Assembly: GCA_045652465.1 (NCBI GenBank)
Contig: JAZRUI010000005.1
Coordinates: 1 to 47,189 of the forward strand
Source: SIG589 sp045652465
GTDB lineage: Bacteria; Bacillota; Clostridia; Oscillospirales; Acutalibacteraceae
Length of the DNA: 47,189 bases
Reading direction: 5' to 3'
The notes under the pieces were generated by a model. It was not told the origin of the DNA. It ran no database searches and worked only from the letters and a program-made list of their open reading frames with translations. Every line of letters starts with the position of its first letter. Position 1 is the stretch's first letter. The translations under genes and the position numbers were made by a program. Positions 22,649 through 31,597 of this stretch are shown here, piece after piece.

Positions 22649-23733
22649 ACCAGCTTGAAAATGCCCGCAAAACCATAAACGAGGTTGACCGCCAAATGGC
22701 CGAACTCTTTGTTAAGAGAATGGAGGCCGCAAAAGAGGTTGCCCAATATAAAAAGGAGCACGCGCTTCAAATAACCGATGCCGCCCGCGAGGAGGAGGTT
22801 GTTGAGCGCAACAGTGCGCTGATTGAGGACCAAACCCTTCGCGCCTATTATGTCAGCTTCCTGCGCCATAATATGGAGCTTTCCAAAAGCCTGCAGCATC
22901 GAATGCTGGATGGCATGAGGGTTGCCTATAGCGGCGTTGAGGGCGCGTTTGCAAACATCGCGGCGCTCCGCGCTTTCCCCGATGCTATCGCGGTTCCCTA
23001 TGGCGATTTCCGCGCAGCCTATGAGGCGGTTGAAAAGGGCGAATGTGACTGCGTTATTTTGCCGGTTGAAAACAGTTCTAACGGCGATGTCGGTCAGGTT
23101 ATGGACCTCGCGTTTTTCGGTTCGCTCCATATAAACGGAATTTATGATATCGATGTTGTTCAAAATCTTGTTGCCGTTCCCGGAACAAGAATTGAGGATA
23201 TAAAAGAGGTTATAAGCCATCCGCAGGCGCTCGGTCAATGTGCCGATTTCATCCATCGCCATGGCTTTATAGAAACCCCCGTTGTTAACACGGCGGTTGC
23301 CGCCAAGCAGGTTGCCGAATCGGGCAGGCATGATATTGCCGCGATTGCGAGCGCCGAGGCTGCCGAAAAATACGGGCTCCAAAAAATTGAGTCCCATGTT
23401 AACGGCACCAATGTTAACACAACCCGCTTTGCGGTTTTCTCCCGCGCCGCCAAAACCGAGAGCGACAGGGATAACCAGTTCGTTATGTTGTTTACGGTTC
23501 TTAACGAGGCAGGCTCGCTCGGTCGCGCAGTTTCGGTTATCGGCGAGCATGGTTTCAACCTTCGAGCCCTGAAGAGCCGCCCCAACAAGGAGCTTGCCTG
23601 GAGCTATTATTTCTATGCCGAGGGCGAAGGAAACATCAATACCGAGCAGGGCGAAAAAATGCTTGCCGCGCTCCGCGAATGCTGCAATTCGGTTCGCGTT
23701 ATCGGTAGCTTTGAAAAGGAAATGAGTTTATGA
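22645..23733 (+). CDS. pheA: Bifunctional chorismate mutase / prephenate dehydratase
   Basis: 362 residues. AroQ-type chorismate mutase at 1-90 (RKTINEVDRQMAELFVKRM), prephenate dehydratase about 92-268 with the catalytic TTRF at 259-262 and HPQALGQC at 192-199, and a C-terminal ACT domain about 278-355 (GSLGRAVSVIGEHGFNLRAL and SRP at 311-313) that normally binds Phe for feedback inhibition. It converts chorismate to prephenate and on to phenylpyruvate. Start overlaps the aminotransferase stop (ATGA) and its own stop overlaps aroB by 4 bases. Confidence 0.96.
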   Translation: MNQLENARKTINEVDRQMAELFVKRMEAAKEVAQYKKEHALQITDAAREEEVVERNSALIEDQTLRAYYVSFLRHNMELSKSLQHRMLDGMRVAYSGVEGAFANIAALRAFPDAIAVPYGDFRAAYEAVEKGECDCVILPVENSSNGDVGQVMDLAFFGSLHINGIYDIDVVQNLVAVPGTRIEDIKEVISHPQALGQCADFIHRHGFIETPVVNTAVAAKQVAESGRHDIAAIASAEAAEKYGLQKIESHVNGTNVNTTRFAVFSRAAKTESDRDNQFVMLFTVLNEAGSLGRAVSVIGEHGFNLRALKSRPNKELAWSYYFYAEGEGNINTEQGEKMLAALRECCNSVRVIGSFEKEMSL

Positions 23734-24737
23734 GAATTCCCGTTAAAACCGCATCGGGCGGTTATGAAATAGTGCTAAAGCGCGGATGCCTTCAGCGCGC
23801 GGGCGAGCTTTTGCCGCTCTCTCGCAGGGTTGCGATAGTGACCGATGACGGCGTTCCCGCCGAATATGCCAAGGCGGTTGCCGATGCATCGGCTGCCCCC
23901 GTTATAATAACCCTTCCGCAGGGCGAGGAATCAAAAAACATTGATAACTATCAGCTTATTTTAAAAACGCTGGTTGAAAACGACTTCACAAGAACCGACT
24001 GCGTTGTTGCGGTTGGCGGCGGAGTTGTTGGCGATTTAGCTGGCTTTGCCGCGGCATCGTTTATGCGCGGAATTGATTTTTATAACATCCCGACAACGCT
24101 GTTGTCGCAGGTTGATTCATCGATAGGCGGAAAAACCGCAATCGATTTTTTGGGTTATAAGAATATCGTTGGCGCCTTTTGGCCGCCGAAACGCGTGCTC
24201 ATCGACCCCGACACGCTAAAAACCCTGCCCGACCGCCAAATCTCGAACGGTCTTGCCGAGGCGCTTAAAATGGCGCTCACGAATGATGGCGAGCTTTTCG
24301 AGGTCTTCGAACAACACGACCCATTCTCCCTGCTCGATACCATAATCGAGCGCTCGCTCTTAATCAAAAAGCGAGTGGTTGAGGAGGATGAAAAGGAAAC
24401 GGGACTTCGCAAGGTTTTAAACTTCGGCCATACGGTTGCCCATGCAATCGAGAGCGAAAACTCGCTAAAGAATTATTACCATGGCGAATGCGTTGCAATG
24501 GGAATGCTTTATATGTGCTCCGATTCGGTTAGAGCTCGAATTCTTCCCGTGCTTCGGAAGCTCTCGCTCCCGACCTTTGCCGATTTTGACACGGATGGAC
24601 TTTTAAACGCCATTCGCCACGATAAAAAAATGTCGGGCGACAGCATAACGGTTGTTTATGTTTCGGCACCCGGCAGCTTCGAATTCAAGAAAATGAATTT
24701 AGAGGAACTTGAAACAATTATTAAGGAGGTGGGGTAA
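23730..24737 (+). CDS. aroB: 3-dehydroquinate synthase
   Basis: 335 residues. NAD-binding GGGVVGDLAGFAA near residues 91-103, PTTLLSQVDSSIGGKTAID near 116-134, and metal-site stretches KVLNFGHTVAHAIE and HGECVAMGM. It converts DAHP to 3-dehydroquinate, second step of the shikimate pathway. Somewhat short against the usual 350-360 residues, with a compact N-terminus. Overlaps pheA by 4 bases and shares TAATG with aroC. Confidence 0.96.
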   Translation: MRIPVKTASGGYEIVLKRGCLQRAGELLPLSRRVAIVTDDGVPAEYAKAVADASAAPVIITLPQGEESKNIDNYQLILKTLVENDFTRTDCVVAVGGGVVGDLAGFAAASFMRGIDFYNIPTTLLSQVDSSIGGKTAIDFLGYKNIVGAFWPPKRVLIDPDTLKTLPDRQISNGLAEALKMALTNDGELFEVFEQHDPFSLLDTIIERSLLIKKRVVEEDEKETGLRKVLNFGHTVAHAIESENSLKNYYHGECVAMGMLYMCSDSVRARILPVLRKLSLPTFADFDTDGLLNAIRHDKKMSGDSITVVYVSAPGSFEFKKMNLEELETIIKEVG

Positions 24738-25828
24738 TGAAAAACGCATTTGGTTCGGCAGTAACGCTGACTCTTTTCGGCGAGAGCCACGGAGAGGCTA
24801 TTGGCGCCGTGCTCGATGGTGTTGCCCCCGGCATAGAGGTTGATAACGAGTTTATCGCTTCGCAGCTTTCCCTTCGCCGCCCGCAGGATGCGCTCTCAAC
24901 CGCGCGCCGCGAGCAGGATGAATTCAAAATTTTAAGCGGTGTTTATGAAGGCAAAACAACGGGAACGCCGATTTGCATCATAATTCCCAACGCCGACACC
25001 CGCTCGGAGGACTATAAAAAAACCGAGCAGCTTCTTCGCCCCTCCCATGCGGATTATACCGCGCTTGCTAAATATAAAGGCTTTGCCGACCCGCGTGGTG
25101 GCGGCCATTTCAGCGGTCGCATAACTGCAGCGTTGGTTGCGGCGGGCGCGATTCTCATTTCGGCATTAAAGCAAAAGGGAATAACCGTTGCAACCCATGT
25201 TGCCTCGATAGGCGGCATAGCGGATCGCGCATTTTCCGATTTTGCGGCGGATGCAGCGGCTCTCAATAAAAAGCCCTTCGCCGTGCTTGATAGTGTTGCC
25301 GAGGAAAAGATGAAGGCCGAAATCCTTGCTGCAAAGAGCGAGGGCGATAGCATCGGCGGAACGCTCGAAACGGTTGTGCTCGGAATGCCCGCGGGCGTTG
25401 GCGAGCCTTGGTTTGATACCGTTGAGGGGGTTCTCTCTCATGCGCTTTTCTCGATTCCCGCAGTTAAGGGCGTTGAGTTTGGCGGCGGCTTTGCTTTGAG
25501 CGAAATGCGCGGAAGCGTTGCTAATGATGCGTTCGCGCTTGAGGGCGACAAGGTAATAACCAAAACCAACAACTCGGGAGGAGTTTTGGGCGGAATAACA
25601 AACGGTATGCCTATTTTGTTCAAAACCGCCATTAAACCGACTCCGACCATTTCCCGAGAACAACAAACCGTTGATATAAAAAACGGCAAGGAGGCAATCC
25701 TCGCGGCAGCAGGAAGGCATGACCCCTGCATAGTTCATCGCGCAAGGGTGGTTGCCGATAGCGTAACCGCGCTGGTGCTTTGCGACCTTTTAACCCAAAA
25801 ATACGGAACGGACGGATTTTTAAACTAA
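24737..25828 (+). CDS. aroC: Chorismate synthase
   Basis: 363 residues. N-terminal GESHGEAIGAVLDG signature (about 14-27), RPSHADYT (about 98-105), GGGHFSGRIT (about 118-127) and the C-terminal GRHDPCIVHRARVVADS block. It forms chorismate from EPSP using reduced FMN. Start codon overlaps the aroB stop by one base and the stop overlaps the aroE-aroK start in the same TAATG manner. Confidence 0.97.
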   Translation: MKNAFGSAVTLTLFGESHGEAIGAVLDGVAPGIEVDNEFIASQLSLRRPQDALSTARREQDEFKILSGVYEGKTTGTPICIIIPNADTRSEDYKKTEQLLRPSHADYTALAKYKGFADPRGGGHFSGRITAALVAAGAILISALKQKGITVATHVASIGGIADRAFSDFAADAAALNKKPFAVLDSVAEEKMKAEILAAKSEGDSIGGTLETVVLGMPAGVGEPWFDTVEGVLSHALFSIPAVKGVEFGGGFALSEMRGSVANDAFALEGDKVITKTNNSGGVLGGITNGMPILFKTAIKPTPTISREQQTVDIKNGKEAILAAAGRHDPCIVHRARVVADSVTALVLCDLLTQKYGTDGFLN

Positions 25829-27069
25829 TGGAATACGGACTCATAGGCGAGCGATTAGGTCATAGCTTTTCGGCGGAGATTCATAGGAAGCTCTTCGATT
25901 ATGAATATGAGCTGCGCGAGCTTGCAAGGGATGAACTCGATGGCTTTATGAAGGCGCGCGAGTTTTCCGCAATTAATGTTACAATTCCATATAAAGAGGC
26001 GGTTATCCCTTATCTCGACCATATCGATGAGTGCGCCAAACGAATCGGCGCGGTTAATACAGTCGTTAAAAGGGATGGCAAGCTTTTCGGTTATAACACC
26101 GATTATCTCGGTCTTCGCGCGCTGATTCTAAAAAGCGGCATCGAAATTTTCGGCAAAAAGGCTCTAATATTGGGAAGCGGCGGCACATCCAAGACCGCGG
26201 CGGCAGTTTTAGAGGATTTGGGCGCTTCTCCGCTTCGCGTTTCGCGGGGCGAGAGCGAAGGCACGGTTACATATGATGAGGTTTATAAAAATCACACCGA
26301 TGCCGAGATAATAGTTAACACAACTCCCTGCGGAATGTTCCCGAAAAACGGCGAGAGCGCAATCTCGCTCTCGAATTTCGATAACCTCATTGCCTGCTTC
26401 GATGCGGTTTATAACCCGCTTCGCTCGGCGTTTGTTTTAGAGGCCAAAACGAGAGGCGCTTATGCCGAGGGTGGACTTTATATGCTCGTAGCCCAAGCGG
26501 TTTTTGCGGCCGAGCTTTTCAAGGATGAAAAACTGCCCGAAGATGCAGCCGATAGAGTGTTCTCGGAGATATTAAGGAAAAAGCAAAATTTGGTGCTTAT
26601 CGGTATGCCCGGCAGCGGAAAAACAACCCTCGGCCGAATGGTTGCGGAGGAGTTGGAGCTTCAGTTTTTAGATACCGATGATATCATAACCGCCTGCGAG
26701 GGCAAAACCCCCGCGCAGCTTATAACCAAATATGGCGAAAAGGCATTTCGCGATATGGAAACAGCGGCGGTTAGAAAGGCGGCGGCGCAAAGCGGCTGCA
26801 TAATCGCAACGGGCGGCGGCGCGATTCTCCGCGCGGAAAACCTCGCGGCACTTAAAGAAAACGGAAAACTAATTTTCCTCAATCGCCCCCTCGAAAATTT
26901 GGTTACAACGGCCGACCGACCTCTATCGAGCGACCGAGAAAAACTGAAAAAACGCTATGAAGAGCGTTATCCAATCTATTGCGCGGCGGCTGATGCAACC
27001 ATAGATTGCGTTGATAGCAAGGCGCAAAATGTTTTAAAAATAAAGGAAGCATTTTTAAATGAAAATTAA
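25828..27069 (+). CDS. aroEK: Fused shikimate dehydrogenase - shikimate kinase
   Basis: 413 residues, start ATG at 25828 (TAATG with aroC); an earlier in-frame start at 25780 lies inside aroC without a ribosome site. Residues 1-250 are AroE: GERLGHSFS near 7-15, NVTIPYK (50-56) with catalytic Lys56, Asp92, and GSGGTSK (116-122) for NADP. Residues 253-413 are AroK: Walker A GMPGSGKTT (259-267), RDMET (308-312), GGGA (329-332) and the TADRPL lid. The two steps, dehydroshikimate to shikimate to shikimate-3-phosphate, are thus on one chain. Known fusions of neighbouring aro activities make this plausible; no stop or frameshift separates the domains. Confidence 0.95.
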   Translation: MEYGLIGERLGHSFSAEIHRKLFDYEYELRELARDELDGFMKAREFSAINVTIPYKEAVIPYLDHIDECAKRIGAVNTVVKRDGKLFGYNTDYLGLRALILKSGIEIFGKKALILGSGGTSKTAAAVLEDLGASPLRVSRGESEGTVTYDEVYKNHTDAEIIVNTTPCGMFPKNGESAISLSNFDNLIACFDAVYNPLRSAFVLEAKTRGAYAEGGLYMLVAQAVFAAELFKDEKLPEDAADRVFSEILRKKQNLVLIGMPGSGKTTLGRMVAEELELQFLDTDDIITACEGKTPAQLITKYGEKAFRDMETAAVRKAAAQSGCIIATGGGAILRAENLAALKENGKLIFLNRPLENLVTTADRPLSSDREKLKKRYEERYPIYCAAADATIDCVDSKAQNVLKIKEAFLNEN

Positions 27070-27496
27070 GGTTATAAACGGACCGAATCTTAATATGCTC
27101 GGCATTCGCGAGCCTAATATTTATGGCGAAAATTCTTATAAGGCGCTCATAAAAACAGTTCGCGACCATGCGAAAAAACGCGGCGTTAAGGTGTCGTTTT
27201 ATCAGTCTAACCATGAGGGCGACCTTGTTGATGTTATCCAAGGCTGCCTCGGCAGGGTTGATGGAATAGTTATAAACCCGGGAGCCTACACCCATACGAG
27301 CGTTGCGCTGCTTGATGCCTTGAAATCGGTGGCAATTCCCGCCGTTGAGGTTCATATTTCGGATGTTGCCTCTCGCGAGGATTTCAGACAAATAAGCTAT
27401 ATTCGCGCCGCCTGCAAAAAGACCATAAGCGGCAAGGGAATAGCGGGTTATCTTGAGGCAATAGATTTCCTTTTGGAGCAAAAAGATGAGGATTAA
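27059..27496 (+). CDS. aroQ: Type II 3-dehydroquinate dehydratase
   Basis: 145 residues, dodecameric type II enzyme. GPNLNMLG (8-15), catalytic Tyr22 in EPNIYG, NPGAYTH (73-79) and His99 in EVHISD. It dehydrates 3-dehydroquinate to 3-dehydroshikimate. The start lies 11 bases inside the end of the AroE-AroK gene, with AAGGAAG upstream. Confidence 0.97.
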   Translation: MKIKVINGPNLNMLGIREPNIYGENSYKALIKTVRDHAKKRGVKVSFYQSNHEGDLVDVIQGCLGRVDGIVINPGAYTHTSVALLDALKSVAIPAVEVHISDVASREDFRQISYIRAACKKTISGKGIAGYLEAIDFLLEQKDED

Positions 27497-28682
27497 AATA
27501 GTTGAATCGCTCGCAAGCGGAAAGGTTTTTGCGCCGCCCTCAAAAAGCATGGCGCACAGGCTGCTTATTTGCGCTGCCATGAGCGAGCGCAGCACCGTTC
27601 GCGGCGTTGATTTTTCCGAGGATATAAAGGCAACGCTCGATTGCCTTCGCGCGCTTGGCGCCGAGGCAACAATCGATGGAAGCAGCATAACAATCGGCGG
27701 ACTTTGCCCCGAAAAATTCGCCGAAAACGCCGAGCTTTATTGCCGAGAAAGCGGAAGCACGCTTCGCTTTTTCCTGCCGATTTGTCTTTTATCGGGCAAA
27801 AAGGCAAGCCTTTTCGGCAGTGAGCGATTGTTGGAGCGCCCTTTAAAAATTTATGAAGAGCTATGCGAAGAAGAAGGCTTTTTCTTCTCTCAAGATAGCC
27901 AAAAGGTGGCCGTTTGCGGAAAGCTTTCGGCGGGCGAATATTCGCTTCGCGGCGATGTTTCGAGCCAGTTTATAACCGGTCTTATCTTCGCGCTCGTGCT
28001 TGCGGGCGGGGAGAGCAAAATCAAAATAACAGGCAAGGCGGAAAGCCTATCCTATATAAAACTAACCGTTTGTGCGCTTCAAAGCTTTGGCGCCCGCGTT
28101 AGCATAAACGACCAAAACGAGGTTTTAATAAGCGGAGGGAAAATAGAAAACCGCGACCTCACGGTTGAGGGAGATTATAGCAACGCCGCGTTTTTTGATG
28201 CTCTTAATGTTTTGGGCGGAGATGTTGAAGTTTTAGGCTTAAACCCCGAATCGCTGCAGGGCGACCGAGTTTATAAGGATGCCTTTAAATGCGGCGAAGA
28301 GCCGTTTGATTTGGCCGATTGCCCCGATTTGGCGCCCATCGCTTTTGCGGTTGCGGCTTTTTTGGGCGGCGGAAAATTTGTTGGCACAAAACGCCTGAAA
28401 ATTAAAGAAGGCGACCGCGCCGAAGCGATGAAAACCGAGCTCGAAAAGCTCGGAATTCAGGTTTGCGTTTCGGAGAATGAGGTTTCGATTAGCGGCGAGT
28501 TAAGCGCGCCCAAAGAGCCTCTTTTCGGACATAACGACCACCGCATTGTTATGGCGCTTTCGGTGTTGCTGACCAAGGTCGGCGGCGTTATTGAAGGAGC
28601 CGAGGCGGTTGCAAAAAGCTTCCCCGATTTCTTCGAGAAGTTAGAGTCTGTTGGAATAAAAACCGAGGTGGAATCCCTTTGA
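27486..28682 (+). CDS. aroA: 3-phosphoshikimate 1-carboxyvinyltransferase (EPSP synthase)
   Basis: 398 residues, on the short side of the usual 420-430. PPSKSMAHR (17-25) binds shikimate-3-phosphate; RESGSTLRF, DVSSQF, DCPDLAPI, KEGDRAEA and GHNDHRIVMA follow in the normal order. It transfers enolpyruvate from PEP. Overlaps aroQ by 11 bases and tyrA by 4 bases. Glyphosate class is not assigned, as it needs alignment. Confidence 0.96.
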   Translation: MRIKIVESLASGKVFAPPSKSMAHRLLICAAMSERSTVRGVDFSEDIKATLDCLRALGAEATIDGSSITIGGLCPEKFAENAELYCRESGSTLRFFLPICLLSGKKASLFGSERLLERPLKIYEELCEEEGFFFSQDSQKVAVCGKLSAGEYSLRGDVSSQFITGLIFALVLAGGESKIKITGKAESLSYIKLTVCALQSFGARVSINDQNEVLISGGKIENRDLTVEGDYSNAAFFDALNVLGGDVEVLGLNPESLQGDRVYKDAFKCGEEPFDLADCPDLAPIAFAVAAFLGGGKFVGTKRLKIKEGDRAEAMKTELEKLGIQVCVSENEVSISGELSAPKEPLFGHNDHRIVMALSVLLTKVGGVIEGAEAVAKSFPDFFEKLESVGIKTEVESL

Positions 28683-29536
28683 AATTAGCAAAAGACAAAA
28701 AAATACTCATAGTCGGCCTCGGCCTCCTCGGCGGAAGCTATGCCCGCGCGTTGACCGCGCAGGGGTTTTATGTAACGGCCGTAACCAAAGAGCAGTCCTC
28801 GATTGATTTCGCTTTGCAGGAAAAAATTATTGCGGCGGGAAGCATCGAGGTTAACGAGCAAACCGTTGGCGAGGCGGATATAATAGTTTTCGCGCTCTAT
28901 CCTCATATATTTAAAGAGTGGATAAAAGAATACGCCCATCTTATAAAGAAGGGCGCGGTTATAACCGATGTAACCGGTGTTAAGAGCAGCATTGTTTATG
29001 AAATCCAAGACCTTCTCCCCGAGGGCGTTGAGTTTATCGCTGCCCACCCCATGGCGGGTAGAGAGGTTGGAGGCGTTGAAAACAGCACCGCCGAAATATT
29101 TAAAGGCGCTAACTATATTGTTGTTCCAACCGAGAAAAACACCGATGAAGCCATAAACTTTTGCTGCGAGCTCGGCAAAACCTTGGGATTTGCCGATGTG
29201 TCGGTGCTTTCTCCCGAGCGCCATGATGAAATGATAGCCTTCCTGTCGCAGTTAACCCATTGTATTGCGGTTTCTTTGATGTGCGCCAGCGATGACCCCG
29301 ATCTCACGCGCTACACGGGCGACTCCTTCCGCGACCTAACAAGAATCGCCCGCATAAATGAAGATATGTGGAGCGAGCTTTTCCTCGAAAATCGCGAGCA
29401 GCTGCTCTCTCAAATGGATGCTTTCCGCGAAAGCTTCGAGGAAATGTATCTCTCGGTGCGCGATGGCGATATAGACAAAATGAAGCAAATGATGCGCACC
29501 TCAACCGTTCGCCGTGCGCGATTCGATAAGAAATAG
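28679..29536 (+). CDS. tyrA: Prephenate dehydrogenase
   Basis: 285 residues. TTG start overlapping the aroA stop (TTGA), with GAGGTGG seven bases upstream. Rossmann motif GLGLLGGS at 13-20, AAHPMAGREVGG near 122-133, and SFRDLTRIA near the dimerisation domain. It oxidises prephenate to 4-hydroxyphenylpyruvate with NAD. There is no ACT domain, so feedback by tyrosine would have to act elsewhere, for example through the leader attenuator. Confidence 0.95.
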   Translation: MKLAKDKKILIVGLGLLGGSYARALTAQGFYVTAVTKEQSSIDFALQEKIIAAGSIEVNEQTVGEADIIVFALYPHIFKEWIKEYAHLIKKGAVITDVTGVKSSIVYEIQDLLPEGVEFIAAHPMAGREVGGVENSTAEIFKGANYIVVPTEKNTDEAINFCCELGKTLGFADVSVLSPERHDEMIAFLSQLTHCIAVSLMCASDDPDLTRYTGDSFRDLTRIARINEDMWSELFLENREQLLSQMDAFRESFEEMYLSVRDGDIDKMKQMMRTSTVRRARFDKK

Positions 29537-29551
29537 AAATAAGGAGCCTTT

Positions 29552-30586
29552 ATGAATCTCGAGTTTACCAGAAAATTGCCTGTTCCTCAGCAGGTTAAAA
29601 ACCGCTACCCCGTTACCGAGGAGTTAAAGAAAATAAAAGAAGAGCGCGACCGCGAAATTGCCGAAGTTTTCGAGGGAAAATCCGATAAGTTTATTCTCGT
29701 TATCGGTCCCTGCTCGGCGGATAGCCGCGAGCCCGTGCTCGAATACATATCTCGCCTTAAGAAGGTTGCGGATGAGTGCCGCGATAAGCTCATTATCATT
29801 CCGCGAATCTATACCAACAAGCCGAGAACAACCGGCGAAGGCTATAAGGGAATGCTCCATCAGCCCAACCCGAATGAGCAGCCCGATATGCTCGGCGGAA
29901 TTTTAGCCATTCGCGATTTGCATATGTCGGCGCTTAAGGATTATGGCTTCACCTGCGCGGATGAGATGCTTTATCCCGAAAACCATCGTTATCTCTCCGA
30001 CCTGCTTTCCTATGTTGCGGTTGGCGCCCGCTCGGTTGAGGACCAGCAGCACCGCCTGACCGCCAGCGGAATCAAACTTCCCGTTGGAATGAAAAACCCA
30101 ACAAGCGGCGACCTTTCGGTTATGATGAATTCCATAACCGCCGCCCAATCAGCCCATACATTTATTTATCGCGGCTGGGAGGTTAACAGCAAGGGCAATC
30201 CCTATGCCCATGCGATTTTGCGCGGCTATCTCGATTTTGCGGGCAAATGCGTTTCAAATTATCATTATGAAGACCTTGTTAATCTCCATGAGCTTTATGA
30301 GAAGAGCGGTCTTAAAAACCCCGCGGTAATTATCGACACCAACCATGCAAACTCGGGCAAAAAGTTTGCGGAGCAGCCGAGAATTGCCAAGGATGTTGTT
30401 TATAGCTGCAATCATAACTCCGATATAAGAAAGATGGTTAAGGGACTTATGATTGAAAGCTATTTGGTTGACGGTTGCCAAAAAATCGGCGGCGAGCAGG
30501 TTTTCGGCCAATCGATAACCGACCCCTGCCTCGGCTGGGAAAAGACCGAAAAGCTTATCTACAAAATCGCAAACACCTTAAAATAA
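29552..30586 (+). CDS. aroF: 3-deoxy-7-phosphoheptulonate synthase, type I (AroF/G/H-like)
   Basis: 344 residues. GPCSADS near 52-58, KPRTTGEGYKG near 90-100, EMLYPENHRYLSDLL and the C-terminal GQSITDPCLGWEKTE block are those of the type I-alpha enzymes. It condenses PEP and erythrose-4-phosphate, the entry step of the pathway. It stands last, 15 bases after tyrA, behind AAGGAGCC. It completes a nine-gene set that covers every step from DAHP to Phe and Tyr. Confidence 0.96.
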   Translation: MNLEFTRKLPVPQQVKNRYPVTEELKKIKEERDREIAEVFEGKSDKFILVIGPCSADSREPVLEYISRLKKVADECRDKLIIIPRIYTNKPRTTGEGYKGMLHQPNPNEQPDMLGGILAIRDLHMSALKDYGFTCADEMLYPENHRYLSDLLSYVAVGARSVEDQQHRLTASGIKLPVGMKNPTSGDLSVMMNSITAAQSAHTFIYRGWEVNSKGNPYAHAILRGYLDFAGKCVSNYHYEDLVNLHELYEKSGLKNPAVIIDTNHANSGKKFAEQPRIAKDVVYSCNHNSDIRKMVKGLMIESYLVDGCQKIGGEQVFGQSITDPCLGWEKTEKLIYKIANTLK

Positions 30587-30614
30587 TAAAAACTTCCCGC
30601 CTTTGCGAAGAAAT

Positions 30615-30652
30615 AAAACGGAGACTCCTTTTTGAGGGGGTCTCCGTTTTTT
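30615..30652 (+). terminator. Terminator of the aromatic operon
   Basis: Eleven-pair stem AAAACGGAGAC (30615-30625) with GTCTCCGTTTT (30640-30650) and a T-run. Its position suits the plus-strand operon; it also has an A-run on the left that helps the minus-strand gene. Confidence 0.85.
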
Positions 30653-30697
30653 GTCCTTGGGGCTTTGCAGGATTTTCCATATAGTTTGCAAAATTCT

Positions 30698-31549
30698 CTA
30701 TTTAATATTGGCGGGAGGGTTATTATAATAACTTCTATAATCGCTGGGGTTTTGACCCGTGCGCGACCGAAAAAATTTGCTAAAATAAAGCGCATCCTCA
30801 AAGCCAACATCCTTGGCTATGTTTCCTATGGGTGTGTCGGTGTTTTCGAGCAAAAAGCAGGCTGCTGCCAATCGGCGGCGCAGCAAAAATTCGCGCGGCG
30901 AAACTCCGATTTTTTCTTTAAAACGATGTGCAAAGCTCGAAACGCTCATATTGCAGGCATCGGCAAGCTCTTGGTTGGTTAGATTTTTGGCATAACCTGC
31001 CGCAATTTTCAAACAAGCGCGCTCAATAACGGCATCGCTGCTCTCTAATGTGTGTCGGCAGCGGCAAACGCGGGTTAAAACTGCGGTTAAAAGGGCGCGG
31101 CAGGCCGCTTGAAATGCGGGTTTTTGCAGCTGCAGCTCGGCAATAAGCTCGGAGATGAGCAGGGGAATATCGCCCTCGGCGCAAAGCGAAAAAACCTTTT
31201 CGGCATTAAGCTTTAGCTCTTCTAAAAGAGAGGCTGCTTCGCTGCCGCCAAAGTGAAGCCAAAAAACCTCGGCGCCTTCTTCTTTAAAATAACGATAAAT
31301 TTGCGGCTCATGCGGCGAATACAAAACAACCTGCCCTGCGCCAACGGTTTGTTCTCCATCCTCAAAGAAGAAATGGCCCTTTCCTTTTCGGATATAAATT
31401 AGTTGATAATCGGGAAAGCCTTGCGGTCTTGTTGGGCCGCTGACTTCGGCGGATTTATCATCTATAATAAAATGCCCCGCTGAAACAACAGCTAAGGGTT
31501 GGCGAATAAAGTGTCGGTCATCGCCACCGATATATGCAGCATTATACAT
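30698..31549 (-). CDS. AraC-family transcriptional regulator
   Basis: 283 residues: N-terminal cupin sensor (about 20-110, with DYQLIYIRKGKGHFFFEDG), linker, and C-terminal double helix-turn-helix (about 185-275: LTNQELADACNMSVSSFAHRF and IGNIAKDVGFEDALYFSKFF, followed by GQNPSDYR). Such proteins sense sugars and activate catabolic genes. ATG behind GAGGTG. Divergent from the beta-galactosidase gene with only 48 bases between starts, so that gene is its likely target. A short GATAT-C-ATATC palindrome at 31564-31574 lies in the gap. Confidence 0.92.
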   Translation of the reverse strand: MYNAAYIGGDDRHFIRQPLAVVSAGHFIIDDKSAEVSGPTRPQGFPDYQLIYIRKGKGHFFFEDGEQTVGAGQVVLYSPHEPQIYRYFKEEGAEVFWLHFGGSEAASLLEELKLNAEKVFSLCAEGDIPLLISELIAELQLQKPAFQAACRALLTAVLTRVCRCRHTLESSDAVIERACLKIAAGYAKNLTNQELADACNMSVSSFAHRFKEKIGVSPREFLLRRRLAAACFLLENTDTPIGNIAKDVGFEDALYFSKFFRSRTGQNPSDYRSYYNNPPANIK

Positions 31550-31597
31550 ATTTTCACCTCGTCGATATCATATCACGAGTAGATAAGGAGAGTCAAT

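Noticed and set aside
22564..23550. 328-codon minus-strand frame across pheA
   Set aside because: Shadow of pheA: no ribosome site or recognisable domain, and it runs across the aminotransferase-pheA overlap.
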